In this document: positions 1-9,242 of the stretch, piece by piece
Position numbering within the stretch: the first letter of the stretch is position 1
How the letters are laid out: each line of letters opens with the position of its first letter
DNA from: Streptosporangium becharense
GTDB lineage: Bacteria; Actinomycetota; Actinomycetes; Streptosporangiales; Streptosporangiaceae
Assembly: GCF_014204985.1 (NCBI RefSeq)
Contig: NZ_JACHMP010000001.1
Coordinates: forward strand, 5,580,001 to 5,644,000
Reading direction: 5' to 3'
Length of the DNA: 64,000 nucleotides
Made by a program: the position numbers and the translations under genes
The notes under the pieces: model-generated
What the model saw: the letters and a program-made list of their open reading frames with translations, nothing else
What the model was told of the DNA's origin: nothing
Database searches by the model: none

Positions 1-25
1 GAGCGCGGAGCATGTCGTCGGTCAT
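1..25 (-). CDS. Start of a further operon gene, cut by the window edge
   Basis: An ATG at position 25 on the minus strand opens a frame beginning MTDDMLRA that leaves the window. A GGAG-type ribosome site precedes it, 12 bases after the stop of the von Willebrand A gene. In related MoxR-vWA-SWIM loci another regulatory or AAA+ ATPase gene is usual here, but eight codons do not allow an assignment. Confidence 0.45.
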
Positions 26-37
26 TCTCGGGATCTC

Positions 38-1366
38 CTAGGTGAGGAAGCTCTTGAGCTCGAACACGAGTTTGCGGATGTGACCTGAGATCACGGGGGT
101 GCCCAGGTCCTTGAAGCGCTGGCGGAACCACGGGTTCACGCTCTGGTGCCCCGAGCTGTTCACCGAGCCGACCGGGATGAACCTCACGCCCGAACGGTGC
201 ACCGCCTGGATGCCGTCGAACAGGGGCTGGGAGCGGTCGAACTCGTAGAAGTCGGAGATCCACACCATCACGGTGTTACGCGGTTCGGTGATCTTCGGCC
301 GGGCCAGGGCCATGGCCACGGGGCCGTCGTTGCCGCCGCCGAGGTTCGTCCGCAGCAGCACCTCGAACGGGTCGTGCACCCACGGGGTCAGGTCGAGCGC
401 CCGCGTGTCGTAGGCGATCAGGTGCACGTCCACCTTGGGCAGCCCGGCGAAGATCGACGCCAGGATGGTGCAGTTCACCATCGAGTCGACCATCGACCCC
501 GACTGGTCGACCACCACGATCAGCCGGGACGGCGTGGTCTTCCTGGCGGTGTGCCGGTAGTACAGCCGGTCGACGTAGAGCCGCTGGTCGTCCGGGCTCC
601 AGTTGGTGAGGTTCTTCCAGATCGTGCGGTCGAGGTCGAGGTTGCGGAACACCCGCTTGGGCGGCACCGACCGGTCGACGGCGCCCACGCTGGTCTGCTC
701 GACCTGCGTGCGCAACACCTCGGCGACCTCGTCGACGAACCTGCGGATCAGCGCCTTGGCGTTGGCCAGGGCCACCCCGGACAGGTTGGCCTTGTCGCGC
801 AGCAGTTGCTCGATGAGGGACATGCTGGGTGTCAGCTGCCTGGCCAGCGCCGGGTCGGCCAGCACCTCGCGCAGCCGCATGCGGCGGACGAGGTCGCCCT
901 CCAGGCCGGTCAGGACACCCGCCAGTTCACTTCCGCCGGGCTGGGTGTGCAGCCTGCCGGGCTCGGCCCCGAGCGCCTGCTCCAGCCAGCCGGCGTCCTG
1001 CTTCCACCGGGCCAGGTCGGTGGCGGTGACGTCACCCGACCCCGTGGCGAACACGTTCAGCAGGAGTTTCGACACCAGCGCCGCCCGGCGCACCTCGGCC
1101 TCCCCGGGCGGGGCGTCGCCCGAGGGCAGGCCCTCCGCCGCCATCAGGCCGCGCAGCTCGGCGCTCAGCTCCGGGAAGCGCTGCACGAGGTTGTCCACCG
1201 ACACCGACGGGTCGAGCAGCGCGGCCGGCAGCCCGAGGTCGTCGACGACGGCCACGCTCGCCGCCTCCAGGGCGGGCTGCTCGTCGGCGTCGAACAGCCG
1301 CGACAGCAGCCGCCAGTAGAGCACCTGGCGCCGGTTGGCGTCGGCGCCGATCGGGGATTCGTTCAT
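38..1366 (-). CDS. von Willebrand factor A domain protein
   Basis: A 442-residue protein. The C-terminal third is a vWA domain with the metal-site motif DQSGSM (Asp at about residue 287) after a hydrophobic strand, and later a WISDF strand, as in vWA proteins that bind a divalent metal and act as adaptors. The first 230 residues are helical and resemble nothing I can name. There is no signal peptide or membrane segment, so it is probably cytosolic. Its start overlaps the stop of the 471-residue gene by four bases (ATGA), so translation is coupled. vWA proteins in such operons commonly partner a MoxR-type AAA+ ATPase, which is not visible here and may lie beyond position 1. Confidence 0.85.
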   Translation of the reverse strand: MNESPIGADANRRQVLYWRLLSRLFDADEQPALEAASVAVVDDLGLPAALLDPSVSVDNLVQRFPELSAELRGLMAAEGLPSGDAPPGEAEVRRAALVSKLLLNVFATGSGDVTATDLARWKQDAGWLEQALGAEPGRLHTQPGGSELAGVLTGLEGDLVRRMRLREVLADPALARQLTPSMSLIEQLLRDKANLSGVALANAKALIRRFVDEVAEVLRTQVEQTSVGAVDRSVPPKRVFRNLDLDRTIWKNLTNWSPDDQRLYVDRLYYRHTARKTTPSRLIVVVDQSGSMVDSMVNCTILASIFAGLPKVDVHLIAYDTRALDLTPWVHDPFEVLLRTNLGGGNDGPVAMALARPKITEPRNTVMVWISDFYEFDRSQPLFDGIQAVHRSGVRFIPVGSVNSSGHQSVNPWFRQRFKDLGTPVISGHIRKLVFELKSFLT

Positions 1367-2778
1367 CGTCTCAGCAACCGTCCGGCTCGCTCGCGCAGCA
1401 CGGCGACCGCGTCGCCGGCCTTGGCCTCGGCTTTCACGACCTTGGGATCCGTGGGACCCAACGCCCAGTCTCCGGTGTGCGCCGCGACCGTCTTACGCTT
1501 GACCGTCGCCTGGACCGCCAGGGGCTGCAGCGTCCACCGGCCGCCGTCCCAGCGGACCAGGCCGAGGCACGCCGAGGAGGCGGCGACCAGCTCGGGGGTG
1601 AGCGGGCCGCAGGCCGGCAGGCGGTCGACGTCCACGGCGAGGGTGCCGCCGCCCAGGTCGAACGTGACGGTCGCGCCGTCGTCGCCGGCCGTCGCGGTGT
1701 AGCCCTCCACCAGCACCGGTTCGGCGATGCGCACCGGATGGCGCTCCAGGGGCGGCACGGCGGGGGCGAGAGCCCCGCCGAGCAGGAGCCGGGCGGTGGT
1801 GAACGGGTCGGCGGGCTCACCCGCGCGGGCCCGGTCGTCGTGCCACACCAGGTCTCCGCCGCCCAGCAGGGGCAGGTCGGTGACGTCCAGGGCACGGCGC
1901 TCGGCCAACGCGGTCAGCAGCACGGGGTGACCGCCCAGCAGCCGCCACAGCGCCGGGCCGACGATGGTGTCCACCTTCGCGGAGGTGACAGCGGTGCGCA
2001 CCAGCCGGGGCGGCTCGCCGCCGGCGGGCTCCAGCACGCCGTGCACCTGGACCTGGACCGCGGTGCCGTGCTCGTGGACGTCGGCGCCGAGGACCAGCAG
2101 CCGCCCCGACACGGTCTCCGCGGACGGGACCGCGCCGGACAGGCCGCCGGGGCGGGCCAGGAGCAGCGCGCGCGACCACAGGTCGGCCCACCGCCGGACG
2201 GGCAGGCGTTCCATCGTCGCGACCGGGCTGGACGCCCGCAGCTCGGCGGCCAGGCCGTCGAGCAGCACCGCCAGGCGGCGCAGGCCCGGCTCGGCCAGCA
2301 GTGCCTCGACCGTCTGGTCCGCGGCGGAGACCAGGTCGTGGTCGACGCCCCGCCAGCCGGTGACCGCCAGTTCGAGCAGCCACGACCGGCACCCGCCGAG
2401 CAGGTTCTCCGCCGCGGGCGCCGCCGCCTCCGGCGGCTCCTCCCACGGGGCCCTCGCCCGCCCGAGCGCGGTGTCGAAGCGGGCGAGCAGGGCGTCGTGC
2501 ACCGCGCCGAACAGGGCGGTGCGTGCCCCGGCCAGCGCCGCCAGGTGTTCGTCCGAGACCGATCCGGCGGCGACCTTCCCGGACGCCTCGCGCACCCGTT
2601 CGCCGAGCGGCGTGGCCGCCACGGAACCCGCCAGGGCGGCGAGCGCCGTGCCGCGCTCCTCGCCGAGCCGGGCGAACCCGTGCGTCAGGGCGTCGTCGAA
2701 ACCCGCCACCAGGTCGAGAGCCTCCTCGACACCCGCCGGCATGCCGTCGAGCAGCTCGGTGAGCTGCACCCCGAGCAT
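1363..2778 (-). CDS. Unknown 471-residue protein of a SWIM/vWA operon
   Basis: I do not recognise a named domain. The protein is rich in alanine, leucine and arginine, has a mainly helical N-terminal half and a more beta-like C-terminal half, and shows no membrane segment or signal peptide. Its ATG shares one base with the stop of the SWIM gene (TGATG), and its stop overlaps the vWA start by four bases, so all three are almost certainly made together. Uncharacterised proteins of this size are usual between SWIM and vWA genes in bacterial MoxR-vWA-SWIM loci, where they are thought to be scaffold or effector components; that role is inference. Confidence 0.7.
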   Translation of the reverse strand: MLGVQLTELLDGMPAGVEEALDLVAGFDDALTHGFARLGEERGTALAALAGSVAATPLGERVREASGKVAAGSVSDEHLAALAGARTALFGAVHDALLARFDTALGRARAPWEEPPEAAAPAAENLLGGCRSWLLELAVTGWRGVDHDLVSAADQTVEALLAEPGLRRLAVLLDGLAAELRASSPVATMERLPVRRWADLWSRALLLARPGGLSGAVPSAETVSGRLLVLGADVHEHGTAVQVQVHGVLEPAGGEPPRLVRTAVTSAKVDTIVGPALWRLLGGHPVLLTALAERRALDVTDLPLLGGGDLVWHDDRARAGEPADPFTTARLLLGGALAPAVPPLERHPVRIAEPVLVEGYTATAGDDGATVTFDLGGGTLAVDVDRLPACGPLTPELVAASSACLGLVRWDGGRWTLQPLAVQATVKRKTVAAHTGDWALGPTDPKVVKAEAKAGDAVAVLRERAGRLLRR

Positions 2779-3281
2779 CAGCGGACCGCCCTCACGGCGG
2801 GGAACCAGTGCATCTCGGCGACGGGCGCCGCGGTGCCGGGCAGTTCCAGGTAGGTCAGGTGGCGCAGGAAGCGGCTGAACACGACCGCGGCCGGCGTGGG
2901 CTCGTGCCCGCCGCGCAGCCGGCGCATCAGGTCGGCGCCGGACGACACGTCGTCACCGGCCTCGATCCGCAGGTAGCGGGCGACGCGGTCGGCGCCGTAC
3001 TGCACCACGGCCTCCTCGGCGAGCGTCTGCAGGTGCTTGCACGGCGCGCCGCGCAGCCCGCCGCACGGCCGGTTGTTGTTGGTGCTGCAGTTGTAACCGT
3101 GGGTGCCGGCGGTGATCGACGAGACGTACACCCGGTCGATGTCCGAACCGCTCGACACCACCCCCTGCAACCGGCCGTCCGCCAGCTCGACGAAGGGGAC
3201 CTTCGCCAGCTTGCGCGGCTGGACGGGGGGTGTCACGCGCGTCACGCTGCACCGCTCCCACGCGGGTGCCTCCGCGTTCAC
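2778..3281 (-). CDS. SWIM-type zinc-finger protein
   Basis: A 167-residue protein starting at GTG 3281. It has two Cys separated by seven residues (C-STNNNRP-C) followed by PCKHL, a Cys/Cys/Cys-His zinc site of the SWIM class, which binds nucleic acid or protein. It is the first gene of the coupled operon with the 471-residue protein and the vWA protein. The family is small and often heads vWA/MoxR operons. The GTG is supported by a GGAGGG stretch about nine bases upstream. Confidence 0.7.
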   Translation of the reverse strand: MNAEAPAWERCSVTRVTPPVQPRKLAKVPFVELADGRLQGVVSSGSDIDRVYVSSITAGTHGYNCSTNNNRPCGGLRGAPCKHLQTLAEEAVVQYGADRVARYLRIEAGDDVSSGADLMRRLRGGHEPTPAAVVFSRFLRHLTYLELPGTAAPVAEMHWFPAVRAVR

Positions 3282-3414
3282 GATCGTCGCCCTCCAGTCT
3301 TCAGCGGCCCGCCGGCGCCGGTCGATCCGGCGGCACCTCCGCGGACGACCGGCGAATCGTCCGGAAATTCAGTGTCATGGGGTGTCAGTGGCGATCGCGC
3401 CACCGTCGGCGCCG

Positions 3415-3615
3415 TCATGCGCCGCGGAAGGACAGGCCGCGGCGGGAAAGGGCCTCGCGGAGAATGCCCACCGCCTTCGGCCCCACGCCGTGCAGGGCGA
3501 GCAACTCGGCCTCGGTGACGTCGGCGAGCCGCTCCAGACGGGTGTGACCGGCGCCGGTCAGCGCGCGCCGCGCCGGGGCACCCACCTCCGGCAGGTCGCT
3601 CTCGTCGGTTTCCAC
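3415..3615 (-). CDS. Small helix-hairpin-helix protein
   Basis: A 66-residue protein starting at GTG 3615 behind a strong GAGGAGG ribosome site. The sequence (LADVTEAELLALHGVGPKAVGILREAL) contains a helix-hairpin-helix with the GVGP hairpin, like the C-terminal domain of the RNA polymerase alpha subunit and short DUF4332-type proteins. It probably binds DNA or acts in protein contacts; no enzymatic domain is present. It stands alone on the minus strand. Confidence 0.65.
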   Translation of the reverse strand: METDESDLPEVGAPARRALTGAGHTRLERLADVTEAELLALHGVGPKAVGILREALSRRGLSFRGA

Positions 3616-3862
3616 GGTGTTCCTCCTCGGGTCTGGCGCGCCGGTTCTCCCGGTGGCGGGACGGACGCGGGGCGTCGCGGCGGCGGCCGCCGGGGGTCCC
3701 GGGCCGCTCGGACTCAGGTGATGTTGGCAGGAGGGTCCGACAGTTTGGCCACCCGATGTCGGGTGGCCGACGAAGATCGCGTAGTCCGCCGGAGCTCACC
3801 TGGACATACGGATACATGTGGGGACGTATGGGGAACCTGCCCCGTGTGCACGCCCTGACGGG

Positions 3863-4210
3863 TCAGGTGGCGCGGGTCTCGTCCAGGGACCTCAGCAGCC
3901 GCTTCGGCGCGGTCATCCGCCACGCCTCGGTGATCAGCTCGCGGAGCTCGTCGTCGGCCAGCGCCGCGGTCTTGACCAGCATGTACGAATATCTCTCGTA
4001 GTGAGGCGTGACGAGGAAGACGTCGGGCCGCTCCGCGGTGAGCGCGGCCCGTTCGTCCGGGGCGACCTTGACGGCGACGAGCTCGGGATCCTCGTGCCGG
4101 CGGAGGAACATCCTGCCGCCGACCTTCAACGACGGGGTGCCCCACGACTCCGACTGCTCGACTCCCGGCAGCTCCGTCGCGAGGTCGAGGACTCGGTGGA
4201 AATCAGGCAC
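3863..4210 (-). CDS. MmcQ/YjbR-family protein
   Basis: About 115 residues with the family pattern of an N-terminal helix, ESWGTPSLKVGGRMFLR, then VAVKV and a C-terminal helix WRMTAPKRLL. MmcQ/YjbR proteins have a double-wing DNA-binding-like fold, but their role is not established. I chose GTG 4210 because it gives the usual family length; an ATG six codons upstream (4228) is also open. It lies between the SWIM/vWA operon and the phenazine cluster and is probably not part of either. Confidence 0.75.
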   Translation of the reverse strand: MPDFHRVLDLATELPGVEQSESWGTPSLKVGGRMFLRRHEDPELVAVKVAPDERAALTAERPDVFLVTPHYERYSYMLVKTAALADDELRELITEAWRMTAPKRLLRSLDETRAT

Positions 4211-4279
4211 CGCTCCAGCATGGCACACATTGGTTCATCTGTTCGATGACCCGTCGGCGAGGAAAGGGCGTCCGGAGGG

Positions 4280-4498
4280 TCACTCCTCGACGAGGGAGAG
4301 CGCGCCGGAGGGGCAGTTGCGGACCGCCTGGCGCACCCGCTCCCGGGCGGCGGGCGGCGGATCCGGTTCCAGCAGCACGACCAGGCCGTCGTCGTCCTGG
4401 TCGAACACGTCCTCGGCCGTCATGACGCAGAGGCCGGCGCCGATGCAGACCTCCCGGTCGGCGCGGATCCGCGGCGTCCCGGCCCCCGGGCCGCTCAC
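4280..4498 (-). CDS. [3Fe-4S] ferredoxin, P450 redox partner
   Basis: A 72-residue ferredoxin with C-IGAGL-C near the N terminus and a C-terminal CPSGAL motif, the spacing of single-cluster actinobacterial ferredoxins that feed electrons to cytochromes P450. Its GTG overlaps the P450 stop by the GTGA arrangement, so the two are translationally coupled and the ferredoxin is very likely the dedicated partner. The electron source (a ferredoxin reductase) is not in this window. Confidence 0.9.
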   Translation of the reverse strand: MSGPGAGTPRIRADREVCIGAGLCVMTAEDVFDQDDDGLVVLLEPDPPPAARERVRQAVRNCPSGALSLVEE

Positions 4499-5688
4499 CA
4501 CGCCACCGGCATCGCGGACAGGCCGTACACGACGTTGAAGGAGCGGTACACGGGGTCGCCGGCGAGCCGTAGACCGGGGAACCGCCGGAGCAGGGCCGGG
4601 AACGCGATCCGCATCTCCAACCGGGCCAGGGGGGCACCGAGGCAGTGGTGGACGCCGTGCCCGAACGCGACGTGCCCGATGGCGCCTCGTCTGATGTCCA
4701 GTTGGTCGGGGTCCGGGACGAGCGCGGGGTCGCGGTTGGCGGCGGGGAGAGAGCAGAGCACGACCTCGCCGGGGCCGATGGTCCGATCGCCGAGCCGCAC
4801 CTCGGCGGTGGTGACCTTCGCCATCCCGGAGTGCACGATGCTCAGCCAGCGCATCAGCTCCTCGACGGCGGCGTCGATCCGCTCCGGCTCGTCGCGGAGC
4901 AGCTTGAGCTGGTCCGGGTGGCGCAGCAGCGCGAGCGTGCCCAGGGACAGCATGTTGGCCGTGGTCTCGTGTCCGGCGAGCAGCAGCAGGCTGCCGATGC
5001 CGGCGAGTTCGGCGGTGGTGAGGTCGTCGCCGTGCTCGCGTACGAGCATCCCGAACAGGTCCTCGCCGGGGTTCTCGCGGACGGTGCGGATCAGGCCGGT
5101 GATGTACGCGCGGGCCTCCGACCCCGCCGCCGCACGCTCCTCCAGCGGCAGGGCGACGTCGAGCATCCGCCTGGAGGTCCGCTGGAAACCCTCCCGGTCG
5201 CCGTACGGCACGCCCAGCAGCTCGCAGATCACCAGGGACGGGACCGGCAGGGCGAAGTCCGCGACCAGGTCGGCGGGCGGGCCGCCACGCTCCATGGCGT
5301 CCAGGTGGCCGTCGACGATCTCCCGGATCCGGGGTTCCAACCGGCGCATCCGCCGGACGGTGAACTCCGGGGTGAGCATCCGGCGCAGCCGGGTGTGCTC
5401 GGGCGGGTCGGAGCCGAGCAGGTTGCCCGCGCGAACCTCGGCGACCTCCTCCTCGCCGGCCGGCGGTGCACCCGGCGGCCGGAACGGGGGCACCAGAGCG
5501 TTGCTGTACAGCTCCGGGTGACTCAGCACCGTGCGGACGTCCTCGAACCTGGTCACCAGCCAGGCCTCGGTGCCGAAGACAGTGGTGATCCGGGCGACTC
5601 CCTCGTCGTCCCGCAGCGCGGAGAGCTCCGGAGCGGGCCCGAACCCGTCCCTCCGCATGTGCAGGGGTGGTGCCGACATGTCGTGCAT
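4495..5688 (-). CDS. Cytochrome P450
   Basis: A 397-residue bacterial class I P450. Seen are the I-helix oxygen-binding motif AGHETT, an E-E-L-M-R ExxR motif and the heme loop FGHGVHHCLGAPLAR with its Cys ligand. The start is ATG 5688, six codons inside the longest frame, because GGAGG sits just upstream of it. It is transcribed away from the SDR gene at 5897 and is coupled to the ferredoxin. As the outermost gene pair of the phenazine region it may hydroxylate or couple the phenazine product; the substrate cannot be read from the sequence, and it could also lie outside the cluster. Confidence 0.92.
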   Translation of the reverse strand: MHDMSAPPLHMRRDGFGPAPELSALRDDEGVARITTVFGTEAWLVTRFEDVRTVLSHPELYSNALVPPFRPPGAPPAGEEEVAEVRAGNLLGSDPPEHTRLRRMLTPEFTVRRMRRLEPRIREIVDGHLDAMERGGPPADLVADFALPVPSLVICELLGVPYGDREGFQRTSRRMLDVALPLEERAAAGSEARAYITGLIRTVRENPGEDLFGMLVREHGDDLTTAELAGIGSLLLLAGHETTANMLSLGTLALLRHPDQLKLLRDEPERIDAAVEELMRWLSIVHSGMAKVTTAEVRLGDRTIGPGEVVLCSLPAANRDPALVPDPDQLDIRRGAIGHVAFGHGVHHCLGAPLARLEMRIAFPALLRRFPGLRLAGDPVYRSFNVVYGLSAMPVAW

Positions 5689-5896
5689 GCGACCTCCTCG
5701 GGTCACCGGCAGATGATCGTTTTCCCCATTCCGACCATACAGACCGGTGTCCGCGGAGGCGGCCCCGAAACCGGCGAGTCCGGTTCAGTATGCTGATTTT
5801 CGTTCAATCGCTCAGCCTGCTGAACAATCCCCGGTGGCAGGTCGTGAGCCGGAAGGGCGGTACGTCGCGGGGAACGCCGGAGAAGAGGACGGACGG

Positions 5897-6658
5897 ATGA
5901 AGACGATCGTGGTGACCGGCGGTTCCCGGGGCATCGGCCTCGGCCTGGTCCGCTCCCTGCTGGCACGGGGCCACCGGGTGGCGCTGTGCGGCAGCCGGGC
6001 CGACACCGTGCGGGAGGCCGCCGCCGGGCTCGACGTGCTGGCACTGGTCGCCGACGTCACCGACCGCGCTCAGCTCCAGACGCTGTGGGACGCCGCAGCG
6101 GACCGTTACGGCCGGGTCGACATCTGGGTCAACAACGCCGGCGTCTCCCACACCCGCGCTCCGCTGTGGCGGCTCCCCGAGGAGGAGGCCCGTTCGGTCG
6201 TGGCGGTGAACCTCCTCGGTGCTCTCAACGGCTCCGCGGTCGCGCTGGCCGGCATGGCGGCCCAGGGCGGCGGTCACCTGTGGAACATGGAGGGCCTCGG
6301 CAGCGACGGCCGTACGGTCCCCGGGCTCAGCGTCTACGGCGCGACCAAACGGGCGTTGACCTTCCTCACCCGTTCCCTGGTCAAGGAGGTGCCCCCCGGG
6401 GTGTCGGCCGGCCTGCTCAGTCCCGGCATGGTGGTCACCGACCTGCTGACCCTCGGCTACGACCCCGGGGAGATGGAGCGGGCCAGGAAGGTCTTCGACA
6501 TCCTGGCCGACCGCGTCGAGACCGTCACCCCCTGGCTGGCCGAACGGGTGGTCACCCATGCCCGCAACGGGGCCCACGTCCGCTGGCTCACTCCGGCCAA
6601 GGTGGCGGCCCGCTTCGCCGCGGCCCCGTTCCGCAGACGCGACGTGTTCGGCGGCTGA
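5897..6658 (+). CDS. Short-chain dehydrogenase/reductase
   Basis: A 253-residue classical SDR: TGGSRGIG cofactor loop at residues 8-15, NNAG, and the active-site YGATK. The glycine-rich loop followed by CGSRAD fits NADP(H). The C-terminal 60 residues are longer than in minimal SDRs. It converges on metK with only 13 bases between stops. Within the cluster the obvious job is reduction of a phenazine aldehyde (from the LuxE/LuxC pair) to the hydroxymethyl group of griseoluteic acid; this is inference. A sugar or ketone substrate is not excluded. Confidence 0.88.
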   Translation: MKTIVVTGGSRGIGLGLVRSLLARGHRVALCGSRADTVREAAAGLDVLALVADVTDRAQLQTLWDAAADRYGRVDIWVNNAGVSHTRAPLWRLPEEEARSVVAVNLLGALNGSAVALAGMAAQGGGHLWNMEGLGSDGRTVPGLSVYGATKRALTFLTRSLVKEVPPGVSAGLLSPGMVVTDLLTLGYDPGEMERARKVFDILADRVETVTPWLAERVVTHARNGAHVRWLTPAKVAARFAAAPFRRRDVFGG

Positions 6659-6671
6659 GGGGAGAGGCCGA

Positions 6672-7880
6672 TCATCCACCCGCGGCGGCGCGCAGGGCGT
6701 CGGCGCGGTCGGTGCGCTCCCAGGTGAAATCCGGCAGCTCCCGGCCGAAGTGCCCGTAGGCCGCGGTCTGCGCGTAGATCGGCCGTAACAGGTCCAGATC
6801 ACGGATGATCGCGGCCGGACGCAGGTCGAACACGGCGCCGACGGCCTCGCCGATCGACTCCGGCGCCACGGTGTGGGTGCCGAAGGTCTCCAGGAACAGG
6901 CCGACCGGTTCGGCCCTGCCAATTGCGTACGCCACCTGGATCTCGCAGCGTGCGGCCAGGCCCGCCGCGACCACGTTCTTGGCCACCCAGCGCATGGCGT
7001 AGGCCGCCGAGCGGTCCACCTTGGACGGGTCCTTGCCGGAGAAGGCGCCGCCGCCGTGGCGGGCCATGCCGCCGTAGGTGTCGATGATGATCTTTCGTCC
7101 GGTCAGGCCGGCGTCGCCCATCGGGCCGCCGACCTCGAACCGCCCGGTGGGGTTGACCAGCAGCCGGTAGCCGTCGGTCTCCAGCTTCACGCCGTCCTCG
7201 GCGAGCGCCCGCAGTTCCGGTTCGACGACGAACTCGCGGATGTCGGGGGTCAGCTGAGAGACCGGGTCGACACCCGAGGCGTGCTGGGAGGAGACCACCA
7301 CGGTGTCCAGCCGCACCGCCCTGTCGCCGTCGTACTCGACGGTGACCTGCGTCTTGCCGTCCGGCCGCAGGCAGGGGATGGGCCCGTCCTTGCGCACCGC
7401 CGACAGCCGGTGCGCGAGCCGGTGGGCCAGGGTGATCGGCAACGGCATCAGCTCGCGGGTCTCGTCGCAGGCGTAGCCGAACATCAGGCCCTGGTCGCCC
7501 GCACCCTGCCGGTTCAGTTCGTCCGGGTCACCCTCGATCCTGGCCTCGTAGGCGGCGTCCACCCCCTGGGCGATGTCGGGGGACTGCGCGCCGATGGACA
7601 CCGACACCCCGCACGAGGCCCCGTCGAAGCCCTTCCTGGAGGAGTCGTAGCCGATTTCGAGGATCTTGTCGCGCGCCAGGGCCGCGATGTCCGCGTAACC
7701 GCTGGTGGTGACCTCCCCGGCGACGTGCACCAGGCCCGTCGTGACGAGGGTCTCCACGGCGACCCGGGCGTCCGGGTCCTGACGGAGGAGGGCGTCGACG
7801 ATCGTGTCGCTGATCTGGTCGGCGATCTTGTCGGGATGGCCCTCGGTCACCGATTCCGAGGTGAACAGACGACGGGACAT
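6672..7880 (-). CDS. metK: S-adenosylmethionine synthetase
   Basis: A 402-residue MetK converting methionine and ATP to S-adenosylmethionine. Family signatures are visible: [20 protein letters not shown] at the N terminus, [12 protein letters not shown] in the middle and [19 protein letters not shown]. It is full length and looks functional. It is the last gene of the phenazine operon, 160 bases after phzC. A metK inside a biosynthetic cluster normally raises the SAM pool for methyltransferases, and two methyltransferases are present here (9995-11809 and 24521-25210). The genome probably has a separate housekeeping metK, which this window cannot show. Confidence 0.97.
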   Translation of the reverse strand: MSRRLFTSESVTEGHPDKIADQISDTIVDALLRQDPDARVAVETLVTTGLVHVAGEVTTSGYADIAALARDKILEIGYDSSRKGFDGASCGVSVSIGAQSPDIAQGVDAAYEARIEGDPDELNRQGAGDQGLMFGYACDETRELMPLPITLAHRLAHRLSAVRKDGPIPCLRPDGKTQVTVEYDGDRAVRLDTVVVSSQHASGVDPVSQLTPDIREFVVEPELRALAEDGVKLETDGYRLLVNPTGRFEVGGPMGDAGLTGRKIIIDTYGGMARHGGGAFSGKDPSKVDRSAAYAMRWVAKNVVAAGLAARCEIQVAYAIGRAEPVGLFLETFGTHTVAPESIGEAVGAVFDLRPAAIIRDLDLLRPIYAQTAAYGHFGRELPDFTWERTDRADALRAAAGG

Positions 7881-7914
7881 ACTCGTCCTCCAGATGGTCG
7901 GTGTCGGGTGGTGG

Positions 7915-8035
7915 ACCTCCGGGCCGCCCGGTGTCGGCGGGTCGGCCGGTGGCGGTGGCTTGGCCGGTGTCGGCGGGTTGTTCGGCGCCGGCGGGTTGTT
8001 CGGCGCCGGTGGGGCGGCCGGTGTCGGGGTCGGCC
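7915..8035. repeat. Degenerate GC-rich tandem repeats between phzC and metK
   Basis: The 160-base spacer is built of imperfect copies of a unit like GGCGCCGGCGGGTTGTTC (18 bases, two near-perfect copies around 7977-8010) with flanking variants containing GGTGTCGG. It encodes nothing convincing on either strand. It probably arose by slippage and may form structured RNA in the operon message. Confidence 0.6.
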
Positions 8036-8039
8036 CGTG

Positions 8040-9242
8040 TCAGCGGGCCGGCCCCCGGGGGCCGGGCCGGGACCAGGCGGCGACCAGGGAGATGGCCTGC
8101 CGGGCGGTGAGCCGTGGGTCGCAGAGGGTGGTGTGCCGGTCGCCGACGAGGCCGAGGGCGGAGGCGTCCGCGACGCACTCGGTCACCGGGTCCGGTGTGG
8201 TCTCCAGGTGCAGTCCGCCGGCCACCCCGCCGCCCGCGGCCACCGCGTCCCGGAAGCCGTGCACCTCCCGGGTCATGGTGTCCACCAGGCGGGTCTTCCT
8301 GCCGTCGGGGGCGACGACGGTGTTGCCGTGCATCGGGTCGCACAGCCAGATCACCGGATGCCCCGCGGCGCGCACCCGTGCCACCAGGGAGGGCAGCCGG
8401 TCGCCGACGGCGCCGGCTCCCATACGCGCGATGAGGGTGAGGCGGCCCGGCTCACGCAGGGGGTCGAGCCGCTCGCACAGGGCGGTGATCTCATCCGTGC
8501 CCATCGCCGGGCCGACCTTGCAGGCGACCGGGTTGGCGAGGCCGGCGAGCAGTTCGACGTGGGCGCCGTCCAGCCGGCGGGTGCGTTCCCCGATCCACGG
8601 CCAGTGGGTGGAGGCGAGCCAGCGCCGGCCGTCCCCGCACTCGCGGATCATCGGTATCTCGTAGTCCAGGAGCAGCGCCTCGTGGCTGGTCCACACCAGG
8701 GGTTCGACGTCGGGCCAGACCCGGGGGGTCGGCGCGTGCCACCCGAGGTGCTTCACGATGTCGCTCGCCGCCATGTAGGCGGTGAGGATGCGCAGCGGGT
8801 CCGGGCGCCGGCTCTCCGGGTCGGGGTCCGGGCTGTTGACCATGTGGCCCCGGTAGGCGGGCAGCGTCAGGTCGCCGACCCGTTCCGTCGGGTTCGAGCG
8901 GGGCTTGGCGAACTGGCCGGCCATGCGTCCGACGCGCAGCACCGGCCCGTGGGTGGCCGTCTTCAGGGTGGCGGCCAGCAGGTGCAGCACGGCCGACTTG
9001 CGCCGGACGTGCTGCGGGGTGCACTCCTGCGGTGACTCGGCGCAGTCTCCGGCCTGCACCACGTGGGCCTCGCCCGCGGCGACCCGGGCGAGGAGGGAGC
9101 GGAGCGCGTCCACGTCGTCCGCCCCGACCAGCGGGGGACGGGAGCCGAGGATCTCCCGGACGAGCCTGACCTGCGACGGGTCGCTCCATTCGGGTTGCTG
9201 GAGGGCCTCGGCTTGTTGAACGTCCAGAACGGAATGTGTCAC
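8040..9242 (-). CDS. phzC: Phenazine DAHP synthase (class II)
   Basis: A 400-residue class II 3-deoxy-D-arabino-heptulosonate-7-phosphate synthase, joining phosphoenolpyruvate and erythrose 4-phosphate to push carbon into the shikimate pathway. Seen are QAGDCAES, the metal/substrate motif region RVGRMAGQFAKPRS and the C-terminal WLCDPMHGNT motif. Start GTG 9242 gives the usual PhzC length and has AGAAGGA upstream; the longer open frame reads through the repeat-rich spacer. Plant-type class II enzymes in antibiotic clusters tend to escape feedback inhibition. It lies between phzB and metK. Confidence 0.95.
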   Translation of the reverse strand: MTHSVLDVQQAEALQQPEWSDPSQVRLVREILGSRPPLVGADDVDALRSLLARVAAGEAHVVQAGDCAESPQECTPQHVRRKSAVLHLLAATLKTATHGPVLRVGRMAGQFAKPRSNPTERVGDLTLPAYRGHMVNSPDPDPESRRPDPLRILTAYMAASDIVKHLGWHAPTPRVWPDVEPLVWTSHEALLLDYEIPMIRECGDGRRWLASTHWPWIGERTRRLDGAHVELLAGLANPVACKVGPAMGTDEITALCERLDPLREPGRLTLIARMGAGAVGDRLPSLVARVRAAGHPVIWLCDPMHGNTVVAPDGRKTRLVDTMTREVHGFRDAVAAGGGVAGGLHLETTPDPVTECVADASALGLVGDRHTTLCDPRLTARQAISLVAAWSRPGPRGPAR

